Shown piece after piece: positions 7,374 to 16,196 of a stretch of 64,000 bases of DNA; within the stretch, counting starts at the first letter, position 1; every line of letters starts with the position of its first letter. Position numbers and translations under genes: made by a program. The notes below the pieces were generated by a model. The model ran no database searches and was not told where the DNA came from. It saw only the letters and a list, made by a program, of their open reading frames with translations. Origin of the DNA: Conyzicola nivalis (GTDB taxonomy: Bacteria > Actinomycetota > Actinomycetes > Actinomycetales > Microbacteriaceae). Location of the stretch: contig NZ_BMGB01000001.1 in assembly GCF_014639655.1 (NCBI RefSeq), positions 1,938,882-2,002,881 on the forward strand. The letters are read 5' to 3'.

Positions 7374-7728
7374 ATGGCATGGTCCACCTCTCACCGGAAG
7401 GGCGAGCTGCCGCCCAACTGGGATACTCGCCGCAAGCAGGCCAGCGCGCGGGCCTGCGGCGTCTGCGAGTTCCGAGACAAGGCCGGCACCAGGTGCGAGG
7501 ACAATAGCACCGAGCTTCACCATACCGGAGACAGGTTCGACTACCGCCTCGAAGTACTCATGTGTATCTGCACCCCGCAACCATGCCGGCGAGACCGCGA
7601 AGCAAGCCAAGGCAGCACAGCACGCCGCTCCGTGGCTACGAAGATGCAACCGCAAGAGCAGCATCCCGGCATCCGAGGGCAGCACCTACCGACACGGTGT
7701 GGCACGACGCCTAGGGGGCAGACAGTAA
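7374..7728 (+). pseudogene. phage HNH endonuclease with frameshifts
   Basis: It starts at ATG 7374 behind a GAGGGG ribosome site. MAWSTSHRKGELPPNW, a CGVCEF...TRC cysteine set, TELHHTGDRFDY and LEVLMCICTP match the phage HNH nuclease that usually precedes terminase. Then the frame breaks. Removing one A at 7579-7580 restores CTPHHAGETAKQAKAAQ, which supplies the last catalytic histidine. Further on the original frame again looks right (QPQEQHPGI), so a second compensating indel lies near 7640. The open frame as it stands lacks the final histidine and should be inactive. No terminase follows. Confidence 0.7.
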
Positions 7729-8024
7729 CGCCCTCACAGGATGTCTGTTCCACACAGCTGAGACCAAACTCGCGTAGAGCGTGACGCGAGCGCACGACGC
7801 GACCCACGGGGGCGCAGCCCGTCCCCAGCAGAATCCGAGCCGCCCCCGAGCATCCCCGAGGGCGACCTGAAACAAGGTGGGGGGTCCCTCTTCCAACTTC
7901 GAAACGGCTGACGCCACCAGCTCCCGCGGGTTCTAGCGGATCCGAATTTGAACATAGGGTGCCCTGCAAAGTGCAGGACGCAAAACTGGGAAGCAGCCGT
8001 AGTGGCTACTCCCCACTGTTTATA
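7729..8024. other. right end of the element, no gene
   Basis: No credible coding frame is present. A short perfect hairpin (CCTGCA-AAG-TGCAGG) lies near 7964-7978, and another small palindromic stretch near 8000. Both are close enough to the tRNA to have been recombination arm sites, though this is only suggested by position. Confidence 0.4.
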
Positions 8025-8100
8025 TGGAGCCGCCTGTCAGAATCGAACTGACGACCTTCTCATTACGAGTGAGATGCTCTACCAACTGAGCTAAGGCGGC
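8025..8100 (-). tRNA. tRNA-Thr(CGT)
   Basis: This is a full cloverleaf with acceptor GCCGCCT paired to AGGCGGC. The anticodon arm is TCTCA-CTCGTAA-TGAGA, giving anticodon CGT. The T arm is intact and CCA is encoded. The 3' part is duplicated at 2304-2355, which shows that an element integrated in this gene and rebuilt a complete tRNA. Confidence 0.95.
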
Positions 8101-8143
8101 GGGTGACTCGATTTCCCGAGGCACAGCAAGAAAGCTTAGTCGA

Positions 8144-8791
8144 TCATTCGACCCGTGATTGCACAAGCAGGTCGTCGAGCTGGGCGAACGAGGCGCGCAG
8201 GCGGCTCGCGAGTTCGTCCGGTCCCCCGCCGGCATCCGCCCAGCGCGACCAGGCGTGGCGCATCACGCCGAACGCGACGAAGGTGATCAGCCGCGAGCGC
8301 TGGGCCAGTTCGTCCGGCTCGTCGGCGAGCATCGGTTCGTCGGCGACGAGCCGGCGCGAAACGACGGCACCCAGTTCGTCTTCGAAGTTGCGCATGGTCG
8401 CCATCCGGAGGGCGAAGAGCTGCGGATGCTGCTTCATAAGTTTGCGACGCAGCGTCAAGAGCTCGAAGTCGTCGGGCATGTTCTCGCTGGCCGCGGCCAT
8501 CATCTCGCCGAGGTCGGCGAGGAGGTCGCCCCGCGGTCCTGCCGCGACGAAATCCTCTACCGCGGAGCCGGTCGCGAGCGACGGCGCCTCGCCGATCAGC
8601 GCCTCCTCTTTCGAGGTGAAGTAGTTGAAGAAGGTGCGCGGTGAAACGTCGGCGACCCGGCTGATCTCGTCGACGGTGACGTTGTCGAGACCACGCTCCG
8701 CGACGAGTTCGAGAACCGCGAACTGGATAGCGCGGCGGGTGGCCAGTCGCTTGCGTTCGCGCAGGCCGAGCTCCGGGGCATCCGTCTTCAT
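8144..8791 (-). CDS. TetR family transcriptional regulator
   Basis: The 215-aa protein carries the TetR helix-turn-helix at about residues 15-62 (VTVDEISRVADVSPRTFFNYF). A helical C-terminal domain follows, of the kind seen in MftR/EthR-like groups. It stands alone on the chromosome side of the tRNA. A perfect palindrome lies about 20 bp upstream of its start, so autorepression is likely. The downstream target is not obvious, since the neighbouring peptidase gene is expressed with holB. The ligand is unknown. Confidence 0.9.
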   Translation of the reverse strand: MKTDAPELGLRERKRLATRRAIQFAVLELVAERGLDNVTVDEISRVADVSPRTFFNYFTSKEEALIGEAPSLATGSAVEDFVAAGPRGDLLADLGEMMAAASENMPDDFELLTLRRKLMKQHPQLFALRMATMRNFEDELGAVVSRRLVADEPMLADEPDELAQRSRLITFVAFGVMRHAWSRWADAGGGPDELASRLRASFAQLDDLLVQSRVE

Positions 8792-8810
8792 GTCAAGATT
8801 CTTTCACAGT

Positions 8811-8824
8811 GCGCAAGTTTGCGC
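8811..8824. promoter_or_regulatory. palindromic operator upstream of tetR
   Basis: GCGCAA-GT-TTGCGC is a perfect 6-bp inverted repeat ending 20 bp before the regulator start at 8791. Autoregulation by the adjacent TetR protein is inferred. Confidence 0.6.
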
Positions 8825-8842
8825 GCTCAACGCAGGGTCGGT

Positions 8843-10366
8843 TCAGCACAGCGGGTCGGATGCGGGGACGGTTCCGGCGACGAAGAAGTCGTCGACCGTG
8901 TCATCCACGCAGGCGTTCGACTTGTTGTAGGCGGTGTGCCCCTCGCCCTCGTAGGTGACCAGGTGGCCGTTCTCGAGCTGGTCGGCCAGTGCCTGCGCCC
9001 ACGAATACGGTGTCGCGGGATCGTTGGTCGTGCCGACCACGAGGATGTCGGCGGAACCGGCGGCGTCGATGACCGGACGCTCGGTCGAGGCCTTCACCGG
9101 CCACTGCAGGCAGCCGACGTCGCCGTAGGAGAGCTGCTTTCCCAGCACGGGAGCGGCGGCGGCGAGCTCGGCGGCCTGCTCGCGCATGACAGCGACGTCA
9201 CCCTGCGAGGCGTAATCGAGGCAGTTGATCGCGAGCCGAGCCTCAAGCGAGTTGTCGAGGTAGCTGCCGTCGGTGGGATTGCGTCCGTTGTAGCTGTCGG
9301 CGAGCGAGAAGGCGAGAGCGGCATCGCCTTTCATGACCGTGTCGAAGAGCTGGCGCAGGTAGGGCCAGTCGGCCTCCCGGTAGAGGGGCAGAACGATCGC
9401 GCTGGTCATCGAGTTGCTGCCGAGCTCGCGGCCGTCGGCTGCCCGGATCGGACTCGCGTCGAGGCGGTCGAGCAGGGCGCGGATCTTCAGCATCGAGTCG
9501 TCTGCGGTGCCGGTGAACGGGCAGTCTTCGGCGGTGGCGCAATCGGCGAGGAACGCCCGCAGCGCGCTCTCGAACCCCTTGGCCTGGGTGATCGACACGT
9601 CGAAGCTCGTCGACGTGGGGTCGAGGGCGCCGTCGAGCACGAGGCGGCCGGTGTTCTGGGGGTAGAGCTCGGCGTAGGTGGCGCCGAGCAGCGTGCCGTA
9701 CGAGAAGCCCAGGTAGTTGAGCTTTTCGTCGCCGAGTACGGCGCGCAGCAGATCGAGGTCGCGGGCGGCGCTCACGGTGTCGACGAACCCGAGCAGGTCG
9801 CCCGTGTTCGCCACACACTGCTGTGCGTAGGCGCCGTTGGCGTCTGCCGCGGCGGTGATCCAGGCATCGCTGCCGAACTCGCCGGGGACGATGTCGTAGA
9901 TGAACGCATCGAGCTGGGCCGTGTCGGTGTGGCAGAGAACGGCCGACGAGCGGTTGACCCCGCGCGGATCGAACCCGACGATGTCGAACTTCTCGCGCAG
10001 CGTCGGCGACACGGCGTAGTCGAGGCTGTCGGCGATGAAGTCGTAGCCGCTGCCGCCCGGTCCGCCGGGGTTGACGAGCACGGACCCGAGCGGCTCTGCG
10101 GCTTCGGCGGGGTTGCGCACGAGCGCGAGGTCGATCGAGTCGCGGGCCGGGTCTGTCCAGTCGAGCGGGGCGGTCGCGGTGGCGCACTGCATGCCGTCTT
10201 CGCACTCGGTCCAGGTGAGCACCTGGGTGTAGAACGGCTCCAGCTCGGCGCTGACCTCGGTGGGGACCGGCGTCGACTCGGTGCGCACGGCGGGGGCGCT
10301 GCAGGCGGCGAGCGTGAGTGCGACGGCCAGGCCGGCCGCGACGGCGGCGATTCTGCGGGCGCGCAT
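8843..10366 (-). CDS. secreted lipoprotein peptidase, TAP-like alpha/beta hydrolase
   Basis: The 507-aa protein has a lipoprotein signal with LAAC (Cys22). The hydrolase domain has a GGPGGSG oxyanion motif (101-107), the nucleophile Ser222 in GFSYG, Asp449 in TTNDPATP and His477 in GEGHTAYN. This is the complete triad of the S33/TAP-like tripeptidyl aminopeptidase family. It probably releases short peptides or hydrolyses esters outside the membrane. Its ATG overlaps the holB stop by one base (TGATG), so it is translationally coupled to DNA-replication genes, a common actinobacterial arrangement without a clear functional link. Confidence 0.9.
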   Translation of the reverse strand: MRARRIAAVAAGLAVALTLAACSAPAVRTESTPVPTEVSAELEPFYTQVLTWTECEDGMQCATATAPLDWTDPARDSIDLALVRNPAEAAEPLGSVLVNPGGPGGSGYDFIADSLDYAVSPTLREKFDIVGFDPRGVNRSSAVLCHTDTAQLDAFIYDIVPGEFGSDAWITAAADANGAYAQQCVANTGDLLGFVDTVSAARDLDLLRAVLGDEKLNYLGFSYGTLLGATYAELYPQNTGRLVLDGALDPTSTSFDVSITQAKGFESALRAFLADCATAEDCPFTGTADDSMLKIRALLDRLDASPIRAADGRELGSNSMTSAIVLPLYREADWPYLRQLFDTVMKGDAALAFSLADSYNGRNPTDGSYLDNSLEARLAINCLDYASQGDVAVMREQAAELAAAAPVLGKQLSYGDVGCLQWPVKASTERPVIDAAGSADILVVGTTNDPATPYSWAQALADQLENGHLVTYEGEGHTAYNKSNACVDDTVDDFFVAGTVPASDPLC

Positions 10367-11523
10367 CAGGCGGCGCGGCGGGCAGCGACGAGCATCGCTT
10401 CGAGCGCGAGCGCCGGTGTGACGTTGCTCTCGATGCGGCGGCGGGCGGTGGCGATCGCGTCCATGGTGGCGAGGGTCTCCTGAGCGGTTGATTGCTCGCT
10501 CGCGGTGACGAGCTTGTTGTAGATACTGAGGTTGATCGGTTCGGTCTCGACGCCGAGCTGCAGCAGCAGGATGTCGCGGTAGAGCGAGAGCAGGTCGACC
10601 ATGACCCGGTCGATTCCGTCGCGCAGGCTGCGCTTCTCGCGCCGCTTCTGGTCTTCTTCGAGGTTCTTCAGCTGCGCCCGCAGCGCCGGCGGAATCGTGC
10701 CTCCCGGCTCGATGCCGAGCGATCGCAGCGCACCGGCCCGCTCGTCGGCGTCGCGCTCCTGCGTGAGCGCGCTCGCGTCGGCGCCGGCGATCGCCAACAG
10801 CTTGGTTGCGGCGAGCATGGCGCCCGAGACCGAGCGCACGCCGAGGGCGATCTCGAGTGTCTCCTGCCGTCGGGAGCGTGCCTCTTCGTTCGTCGCGAGC
10901 CGGTGCGCCATGCCGATGTGGCTCTGCGCCTCACGCGCGGCGCGGGTGGCGGTCGGTAGGTCGACGCCGTCGCGCCGGGCGATCAGCTCGGCGACGTCGT
11001 CGACGGCGGGCACGCGCAGGCGCACCGAGCGCACGCGGGAGCGGATGGTGGGCAGCAGGTCGGCCTCGCTCGGCGCGCAGAGGATCCAGACGGTGCGGGG
11101 CGGCGGCTCTTCGAGGGCCTTGAGCAGAGCGTTCGAGCTGCGCTCCATCATGCGGTCGGCGTCTTCGACGACGATCACCCGGTAGCGGCCGACCGACGGC
11201 GAGTAGTAGCTGGAGGCCGCCAGTTTGCGCACCTCTTCGACGGTGATGATGATGCGGTCGGTGCTGAGGACGGCCAGGTCGGGGTGGCTGCGGGCGGCGA
11301 CCTGCAGGCGGACCGACTCGTCGCCGTCGATGTTGCCGTCGCTGAGCAGGGCCGTCGCGAAAGCGTACGCGAGGTTGGACCTGCCCGACCCGGGGGGCCC
11401 GGTGATGAGCCAGGCGTGGGTCATGGACGAGTCGTTGCTGCCGTCGGCCGCGCTGGCCTCCGCGGCCGCCCGGAAGACGGCGATGGCCTCGGACTGGCCG
11501 GTGAGTTCGTCCCAGACTGACAT
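10366..11523 (-). CDS. holB: DNA polymerase III delta' subunit
   Basis: A 385-aa clamp-loader AAA+ protein. The Walker A motif GPPGSGRSN is at 42-50, the VIVVEDADRM segment is Walker B-like, and LLKALEEPPPRT with the sensor-1 region follow. Delta' is part of the clamp loader that opens the beta clamp. Unusually, the stretch between Walker A and HPDLAVL has none of the four zinc-binding cysteines typical of delta'. Context is diagnostic: topA-tmk-holB is the standard order in actinobacteria. It is 9 bp downstream of tmk. Confidence 0.93.
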   Translation of the reverse strand: MSVWDELTGQSEAIAVFRAAAEASAADGSNDSSMTHAWLITGPPGSGRSNLAYAFATALLSDGNIDGDESVRLQVAARSHPDLAVLSTDRIIITVEEVRKLAASSYYSPSVGRYRVIVVEDADRMMERSSNALLKALEEPPPRTVWILCAPSEADLLPTIRSRVRSVRLRVPAVDDVAELIARRDGVDLPTATRAAREAQSHIGMAHRLATNEEARSRRQETLEIALGVRSVSGAMLAATKLLAIAGADASALTQERDADERAGALRSLGIEPGGTIPPALRAQLKNLEEDQKRREKRSLRDGIDRVMVDLLSLYRDILLLQLGVETEPINLSIYNKLVTASEQSTAQETLATMDAIATARRRIESNVTPALALEAMLVAARRAA

Positions 11524-11532
11524 GCGTTCAGC

Positions 11533-12153
11533 CTAAGCGAGGAGTGCGACAACGCGACCGCGGATGGCGGCCGCGATGGTCTCGATCGGGTCGGTCGCGT
11601 CGAGCACGAGGAAGCGCTGCGGCTCGGCCTCGGCGAGGGCGAGGAAGGAGTTGCGCACGCGCTGGTGGAAGTCGTTCTTCTCCGCCTCGAGCCGGTCGTA
11701 GACGTCGCGCGTCGACGCGATGCGCTCGCGCCCGTTCTCGGGCGACAGGTCGAGCAGCACGGTGAGGTCGGGGAGCAGGCCTTCCGCCGCCCAGAGCGAG
11801 ATATCGCGGATCTCGGTGCCATCGAGCACGCGTCCGGCGCCCTGGTACGCCACGGACGAGTCGAGGTAGCGGTCCTGGATCACGATCTCGCCGCGCTCGA
11901 TCGCGGGTCGCACCTTGGTGGCGATGTTGTGTGCGCGGTCGGCGGCGTAGATCAGGGCCTCGGCGCGCGGGGCGATGTAGCCGCGGCGGTGCAGGATGAT
12001 CTCGCGCAGTTCGCCGCCCAGTTCGGTGCCGCCGGGTTCACGCGAGTGCACCACGGTGTGACCCGTGCTCGTGAGCCACTCGGTGAGCAGCGCCGACTGG
12101 GTGGACTTGCCCGAGCCGTCGCCGCCCTCGAAGGTGATAAACAGGCCGGCCAC
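11533..12153 (-). CDS. tmk: thymidylate kinase
   Basis: A 206-aa protein with the P-loop EGGDGSGKST at residues 9-18 and the DR(Y) motif (VIQDRYLDSS), with a usual length of about 205. It phosphorylates dTMP to dTDP with ATP. The GTG start overlaps the topA stop codon by one base (TAGTG), so translation is coupled. The GTG is supported by the fit of the P-loop to the N-terminus. Confidence 0.95.
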   Translation of the reverse strand: MAGLFITFEGGDGSGKSTQSALLTEWLTSTGHTVVHSREPGGTELGGELREIILHRRGYIAPRAEALIYAADRAHNIATKVRPAIERGEIVIQDRYLDSSVAYQGAGRVLDGTEIRDISLWAAEGLLPDLTVLLDLSPENGRERIASTRDVYDRLEAEKNDFHQRVRNSFLALAEAEPQRFLVLDATDPIETIAAAIRGRVVALLA

Positions 12154-15089
12154 TACTGTGCCGTGGCCTCGGCTGCCGCCTTCTTCGCGGCGGCGGTCTT
12201 GGCGCGGGTCGCCGCTGCCTTTGCCTTGGTCGCTTCGGCCTTCGCCGCCGCTTCCGGAGTCAACGCGGCCTTGGCCACGGCGGGCTTCTTCGCGGCGGGC
12301 TTCTTGACGGCAGCCGGCTTCTTGGCCGCGGGCTTCTTCGCGGCCGGCTTCTTCGCGGCCGGCTTCTTCTTGACGACGGGGCCCTTCGCGCGCTTGTCGG
12401 CGAGCAGCTGAACCGCACGGTCGTAGTCGACGTCTTCGACGGTTTCACCGCGCGGAATCGTGGCGTTGGTCGTGCCATCCGTCACATAGGCGCCGAAGCG
12501 ACCATCTTTGATCCGGATCGGCTTCTCGCTCACCGGGTCGGGCTGCTCGAAGTCTTTGAGCGCGCTCGACGCGGCGCGTCCGCCGTACTTCGGCTGGGCG
12601 TAGAGCTCGATCGCACCGGCGAGGTCGATCTCGAAGATCTGGTCTTCGCTCGTGAGCGAACGCGTGTCCGTGCCCTTCTTCAGGTACGGGCCGAATTTGC
12701 CGTTCTGCGAGGTGATCTCGGCGCCGGTCTCGGGGTCGAGGCCGACGACGCGGGGCAGGTCGAGCAGGCGCAGCGCGGTTTCGAGGTCGACGGTCGCGAG
12801 GTCCATGGACTTGAAGATGGATGCGGTGCGCGCCTTGGCAGCGACGGCCTTCTTCGCCGCCGGCTTGCGCTTGGGCTTCGCCGCGACGACCTCGCCGGTG
12901 GCGGGGTCGACGACCTCGGCGGCCGCGACGACGGCCGCGGCAGCCTCGGCTTCGGCCTTGGCGGCGGCTTCCGCAGCCTCGTCCACGGGGTCGACCTCGG
13001 TGACGTACGGGCCGAACCGGCCGTCTTTGGCGACGACGTGCTTGCCGTTCTCGGGGTTCACGCCGATGATGCGGTCGCCCACGACGGGGGCTTCGATGAG
13101 CTCGCGCGCCTTGGCGGCGGTGAGCTCGTCGGGCGCCAGCTCGGCGGGGATGTTGACGCGGCGCGGCGTCTCGGGGTCGACCCCTGGTGCTTCGAGGTAG
13201 GGGCCGTACTTGCCGATGCGCAGGGTGACGTCGTCGGCGATCTTGATCGAGTTGATCTCGCGGGCGTCGATCTCTCCGAGGTTGTCGATCACCGTGCGCA
13301 GGCCGCGGTGCTTCGTGTTGCCGAAGTAGAAGCCGGTGAGCCACTCGACGCGGTCGGCCTCTCCGCCGGCGATGAGGTCGAGGTCGCTCTCCATGCCCGC
13401 GGTGAAGTCGTACTCGACGAGGTCGGAGAAGTACTCCTCGAGCAGGCGGACCACCGAGAACGCGATCCAGTTGGGCACGAGGGCCTGGCCGCGCGGCGTG
13501 ACGTAGCCGCGGTCGATGATGGTCGAGATGATGGCGGCGTAGGTCGACGGGCGGCCGATGCCGAGCTCTTCGAGCGCCTTGACGAGGCTCGCCTCCGTGT
13601 AACGCGGCGGTGCCGACGTCTCGTGGCCCTTGGCCTCGATGTCGACCAGGTTGAGGGTCTGGCCCTCGGTGAGCTGGGGCAGCTTCGCCTCTGTGGGCTC
13701 GGCGGTCTCGTTGCGCTCCTCGTCGCGGCTCTCTTCGTAGGCGTGCAGGAAGCCGCGGAAGGTGATGACGGTGCCGCTGGCGGCGAACTCGGCGATCGAG
13801 TCGTCGGCGGTCGGTCCGGCCTTGATGGTGACGGTCGCGGTCGAGCCCTTGGCGTCGGCCATCTGCGAGGCGACGGTGCGCTTCCAGATGAGGTCGTAGA
13901 GCTTGAAGTCGTTGCCGCGGAGAACGGACGACAGCTCGGCGGGCGTGCGGAACGTCTCGCCGGAGGGGCGGATGGCCTCGTGGGCCTCCTGCGCGCTCTT
14001 GTTCTTGCCGGCGTAGACGCGCGGCTTCTCGGGAATGGTGTCTGCGCCGTAGAGGGCGGCGGCCTGCGTGCGGGCGGCGTTGATGGCCTGCCCCGACAGC
14101 GTCGCCGAGTCGGTACGCATGTAGGTGATGTACCCGTTTTCGTACAGGCCCTGGGCGACGCTCATGGTCTGGCGCGCGGAGAAGCGCAGCTTGCGGCCCG
14201 CCTCCTGCTGCAGGGTCGACGTGGTGAACGGGGCCGCGGGGCGGCGCGTGTACGGCTTCGATTCGACGGACGACACCACGAGCGACACCGACGGCTCGCG
14301 CAGCTGGGTGGCGAGCGTCTGGGCGCGGTTCTCGTCGAGCGCGATGGCGTCGGACTTGAGCACGCCCTTGTCGTCGAAGTCACGGCCCACGGCGATGCGA
14401 GCGCCGTCGACGCGCACGAGACGCGACTCGAAGTCCTGGGTTCCGGTCTGGGGCGCGAACTGGGCGATGAGGTCCCAGTAGCTGGCTGCGGTGAAGGCCA
14501 GTCGTTCGCGCTCGCGGTCGACGACGAGCCGCGTTGCGGCGGACTGCACGCGGCCGGCGGAGAGGCCGGGGCCCACCTTGCGCCAGAGCACGGGCGAGAT
14601 CTCGTAGCCGTAGAGGCGGTCGAGGATGCGGCGGGTCTCTTGGGCGTCGACGAGTGCGGTGTCGAGTTCGCGGGTGTTCTCTTTGGCGCGCTCGATGGCT
14701 TCTTTTGTGATCTCGTGGAAGACCATGCGCTTCACGGGAACCTTGGGCTTGAGCACCTGCAGCAGGTGCCACGCGATGGCCTCCCCTTCGCGGTCCTCAT
14801 CAGTTGCGAGGTAGAGCTCGTCGGCCGAGGCCAGTGCCTTCTTCAGATCCGCGACGGTCTTCTTCTTGGCGTCGGACACCACGTAGTACGGCTCGAACCC
14901 ATTGTCGACGTCGACGGAGAACTTGCCGAGCGAGCCCTTCTTGAGTTCGGGCGGCAGGTTTTTCGGCTCGATGAGGTCGCGGATGTGACCGACCGATGCC
15001 TGGACGATGTATCCGTCTCCCAGGTACTGGGCAATGGTCTTCGCCTTTGCGGGCGACTCGACGACAACGAGCTTCTTCGTGCCAGGCAC
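12153..15089 (-). CDS. topA: DNA topoisomerase I
   Basis: This 978-aa type IA topoisomerase relaxes negative supercoils. The TOPRIM domain begins with VVVESPAKAK and has ATDEDREGEA at 95-104. The catalytic Tyr is Tyr323 in YITYMRTDS. The C-terminal region holds several repeat domains (GRFGPYV, GKFGPYL and GRFGAYV, each marking a repeat). It ends in a Lys/Ala/Pro-rich tail (repeated KKPAA) instead of zinc fingers, as known for actinobacterial TopA, where it aids processivity. The start is GTG. Confidence 0.95.
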   Translation of the reverse strand: MPGTKKLVVVESPAKAKTIAQYLGDGYIVQASVGHIRDLIEPKNLPPELKKGSLGKFSVDVDNGFEPYYVVSDAKKKTVADLKKALASADELYLATDEDREGEAIAWHLLQVLKPKVPVKRMVFHEITKEAIERAKENTRELDTALVDAQETRRILDRLYGYEISPVLWRKVGPGLSAGRVQSAATRLVVDRERERLAFTAASYWDLIAQFAPQTGTQDFESRLVRVDGARIAVGRDFDDKGVLKSDAIALDENRAQTLATQLREPSVSLVVSSVESKPYTRRPAAPFTTSTLQQEAGRKLRFSARQTMSVAQGLYENGYITYMRTDSATLSGQAINAARTQAAALYGADTIPEKPRVYAGKNKSAQEAHEAIRPSGETFRTPAELSSVLRGNDFKLYDLIWKRTVASQMADAKGSTATVTIKAGPTADDSIAEFAASGTVITFRGFLHAYEESRDEERNETAEPTEAKLPQLTEGQTLNLVDIEAKGHETSAPPRYTEASLVKALEELGIGRPSTYAAIISTIIDRGYVTPRGQALVPNWIAFSVVRLLEEYFSDLVEYDFTAGMESDLDLIAGGEADRVEWLTGFYFGNTKHRGLRTVIDNLGEIDAREINSIKIADDVTLRIGKYGPYLEAPGVDPETPRRVNIPAELAPDELTAAKARELIEAPVVGDRIIGVNPENGKHVVAKDGRFGPYVTEVDPVDEAAEAAAKAEAEAAAAVVAAAEVVDPATGEVVAAKPKRKPAAKKAVAAKARTASIFKSMDLATVDLETALRLLDLPRVVGLDPETGAEITSQNGKFGPYLKKGTDTRSLTSEDQIFEIDLAGAIELYAQPKYGGRAASSALKDFEQPDPVSEKPIRIKDGRFGAYVTDGTTNATIPRGETVEDVDYDRAVQLLADKRAKGPVVKKKPAAKKPAAKKPAAKKPAAVKKPAAKKPAVAKAALTPEAAAKAEATKAKAAATRAKTAAAKKAAAEATAQ

Positions 15090-15173
15090 GTGACTCCTTA
15101 TATAAGGGGATGGAACACGGGGCGCATTGAGGCCCTATCAGCGACACCATACACAGGTGAAGCCGAATCTCAC

Positions 15174-15536
15174 CTATTCAACTCCTGTGGGCCCTCTGAT
15201 ATCGGGAGGACCGGCGGTCGCCGCTACGCCAACGGCGAACCCGGCGACGGTCGCCGTCACTCGCACGGTGACGACGAGCCCGTCGACGTGGCACGAAGCC
15301 AGCCTGCCGCCGTTCGCCGATGCCACCCGCGCCGCCACAGCGCAGGGTTCGCCCGGCTCCAACCCGACCCTCACATCGGCCGCCGCCAGGGCCGCTGCGT
15401 CGGCAGCTCCGGCCAGCGACTGCTTCTTCGCGAACACCGAATAGAGGGGAACGAGCATCACCGTGAGGCAGAGCACGGCTGCGATGATCGCGACGGCGAG
15501 CACCGAACCGGCTCCCCGCTCGTGCTGGGCCTTCAC
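15174..15536 (-). CDS. TadG/Rv3654c-like pilus protein
   Basis: The 120-aa protein has a basic N-terminus and a membrane helix at about 10-33, followed by AGAADAAALAAAD. This segment is typical of the short TadG-like proteins in actinobacterial tad loci, where the helix resembles a pilin. Its start overlaps the TadE-type gene by 4 bp, so the two are co-translated. The likely role is as a minor pilin or membrane partner of the Flp pilus, inferred from context. Confidence 0.75.
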   Translation of the reverse strand: MKAQHERGAGSVLAVAIIAAVLCLTVMLVPLYSVFAKKQSLAGAADAAALAAADVRVGLEPGEPCAVAARVASANGGRLASCHVDGLVVTVRVTATVAGFAVGVAATAGPPDIRGPTGVE

Positions 15537-15898
15537 TTGCCGCCTCCCAGTGCGCAGCTCGAAGCGGTGAGGGTGAGCCCGAGCAGGGTGCCGGCGGGCG
15601 AGCGCGACCGTGCGCTCAACCGGACGCAGACGAGGTCGCCGCTCTGGGTGACGCTGACCGAGGCACCGACCAGCGCCGCCTGAGCACCGCCGCCGCCGCG
15701 GGCGACCGAACGGGAGACGTCGGCAGCGGCATCCTGCAACCGCAGCTGCTGGCCGGTGATCTGCAGCCCGGCGAGGCAGCAGGCGAGCAAGAGCACGATG
15801 GCGGGCACCACCGCGGCGAACTCGGCGGTGACGCTGCCGCGTTCGTCACCGCGGCGGTGCCCGCCCGGAGTTGCGGGCAGTTCAGACCGAGAGCGCAT
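15533..15898 (-). CDS. TadE-family pseudopilin
   Basis: The 121-aa protein carries GSVTAEFAAVVPAIVLLLA, the TadE signature: a glycine followed two residues later by T/S-A-E-F/A and a membrane helix. The glutamate after the processing site is typical of Flp-type prepilins. Residues about 60-110 form a small soluble domain with two cysteines. It is the minor pilin of the tad locus. The start overlaps the end of the 58-aa pilin gene. Confidence 0.85.
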   Translation of the reverse strand: MRSRSELPATPGGHRRGDERGSVTAEFAAVVPAIVLLLACCLAGLQITGQQLRLQDAAADVSRSVARGGGGAQAALVGASVSVTQSGDLVCVRLSARSRSPAGTLLGLTLTASSCALGGGK

Positions 15899-16058
15899 TG
15901 CGGATGATGTCGAGCAGCAGCCCGCGGACCTCGTTGCTGCGCAGGATCACGACCAGCAGTCCCGCGAACCCCACGGCGGCCATCGTGGCGATCGCGTACT
16001 CGGCGGTGGCAGCTCCCTCTTCGTCGGCGAGACGGGTGCGCCAGTTTCGTACAGCCAT
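15882..16058 (-). CDS. Flp-type major pilin, DUF4244
   Basis: A 58-aa protein from ATG 16058: a basic start, DEEGAATAEYAIATMAAVGF and a membrane helix, then a short charged end (RSNEVRGLLLDIIRNALSV). EG-AATAEYA is the prepilin-type processing and helix motif of Flp/DUF4244 proteins, with the invariant Glu at +5 and Tyr at +6. It would be the pilus subunit exported by the Tad machinery encoded upstream. Strong coding sense and tight spacing to TadE support it. Confidence 0.85.
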   Translation of the reverse strand: MAVRNWRTRLADEEGAATAEYAIATMAAVGFAGLLVVILRSNEVRGLLLDIIRNALSV

Positions 16059-16196
16059 GTTCTTTCTCTCCTGTTATCGATGCGGTGGCGACGAGCAGAA
16101 TCAGTGTCCCGCTCGACGTGCCGTCGCGACGGGCGTCCGGTAAGACTGTGCGGACGAGGGCAGGGGTGTCGGGTGGGGAGGGATCGGAAGCCCGAG

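Larger units (their letters stand above)
2304..8100. mobile_element. decayed tRNA-Thr integrative element
   Basis: The region is bounded by the 52-bp tRNA fragment on the left and the intact tRNA-Thr(CGT) on the right. Between them lie phage-type genes: an apparent integrase C-terminus next to the left end, a short HTH gene with ATGA coupling to the next frame, two HNH genes, and several small membrane proteins. At least four of these genes are broken by single-base indels or a stop codon. No capsid, terminase or conjugation gene is recognisable. The region looks less GC-rich than its surroundings. It is most likely a defective prophage or satellite remnant unable to excise without help. Confidence 0.8.

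Noticed and set aside
8819-10483. Long plus-strand open frame (554 codons) opposite the TAP-like peptidase
   Set aside because: Arg/Gly/Val-rich shadow of a well-supported minus-strand gene; no recognisable domain or start context.
13038-15683. Long plus-strand open frame (881 codons) opposite topA
   Set aside because: Mirror frame of topA, caused by high GC; no protein character.
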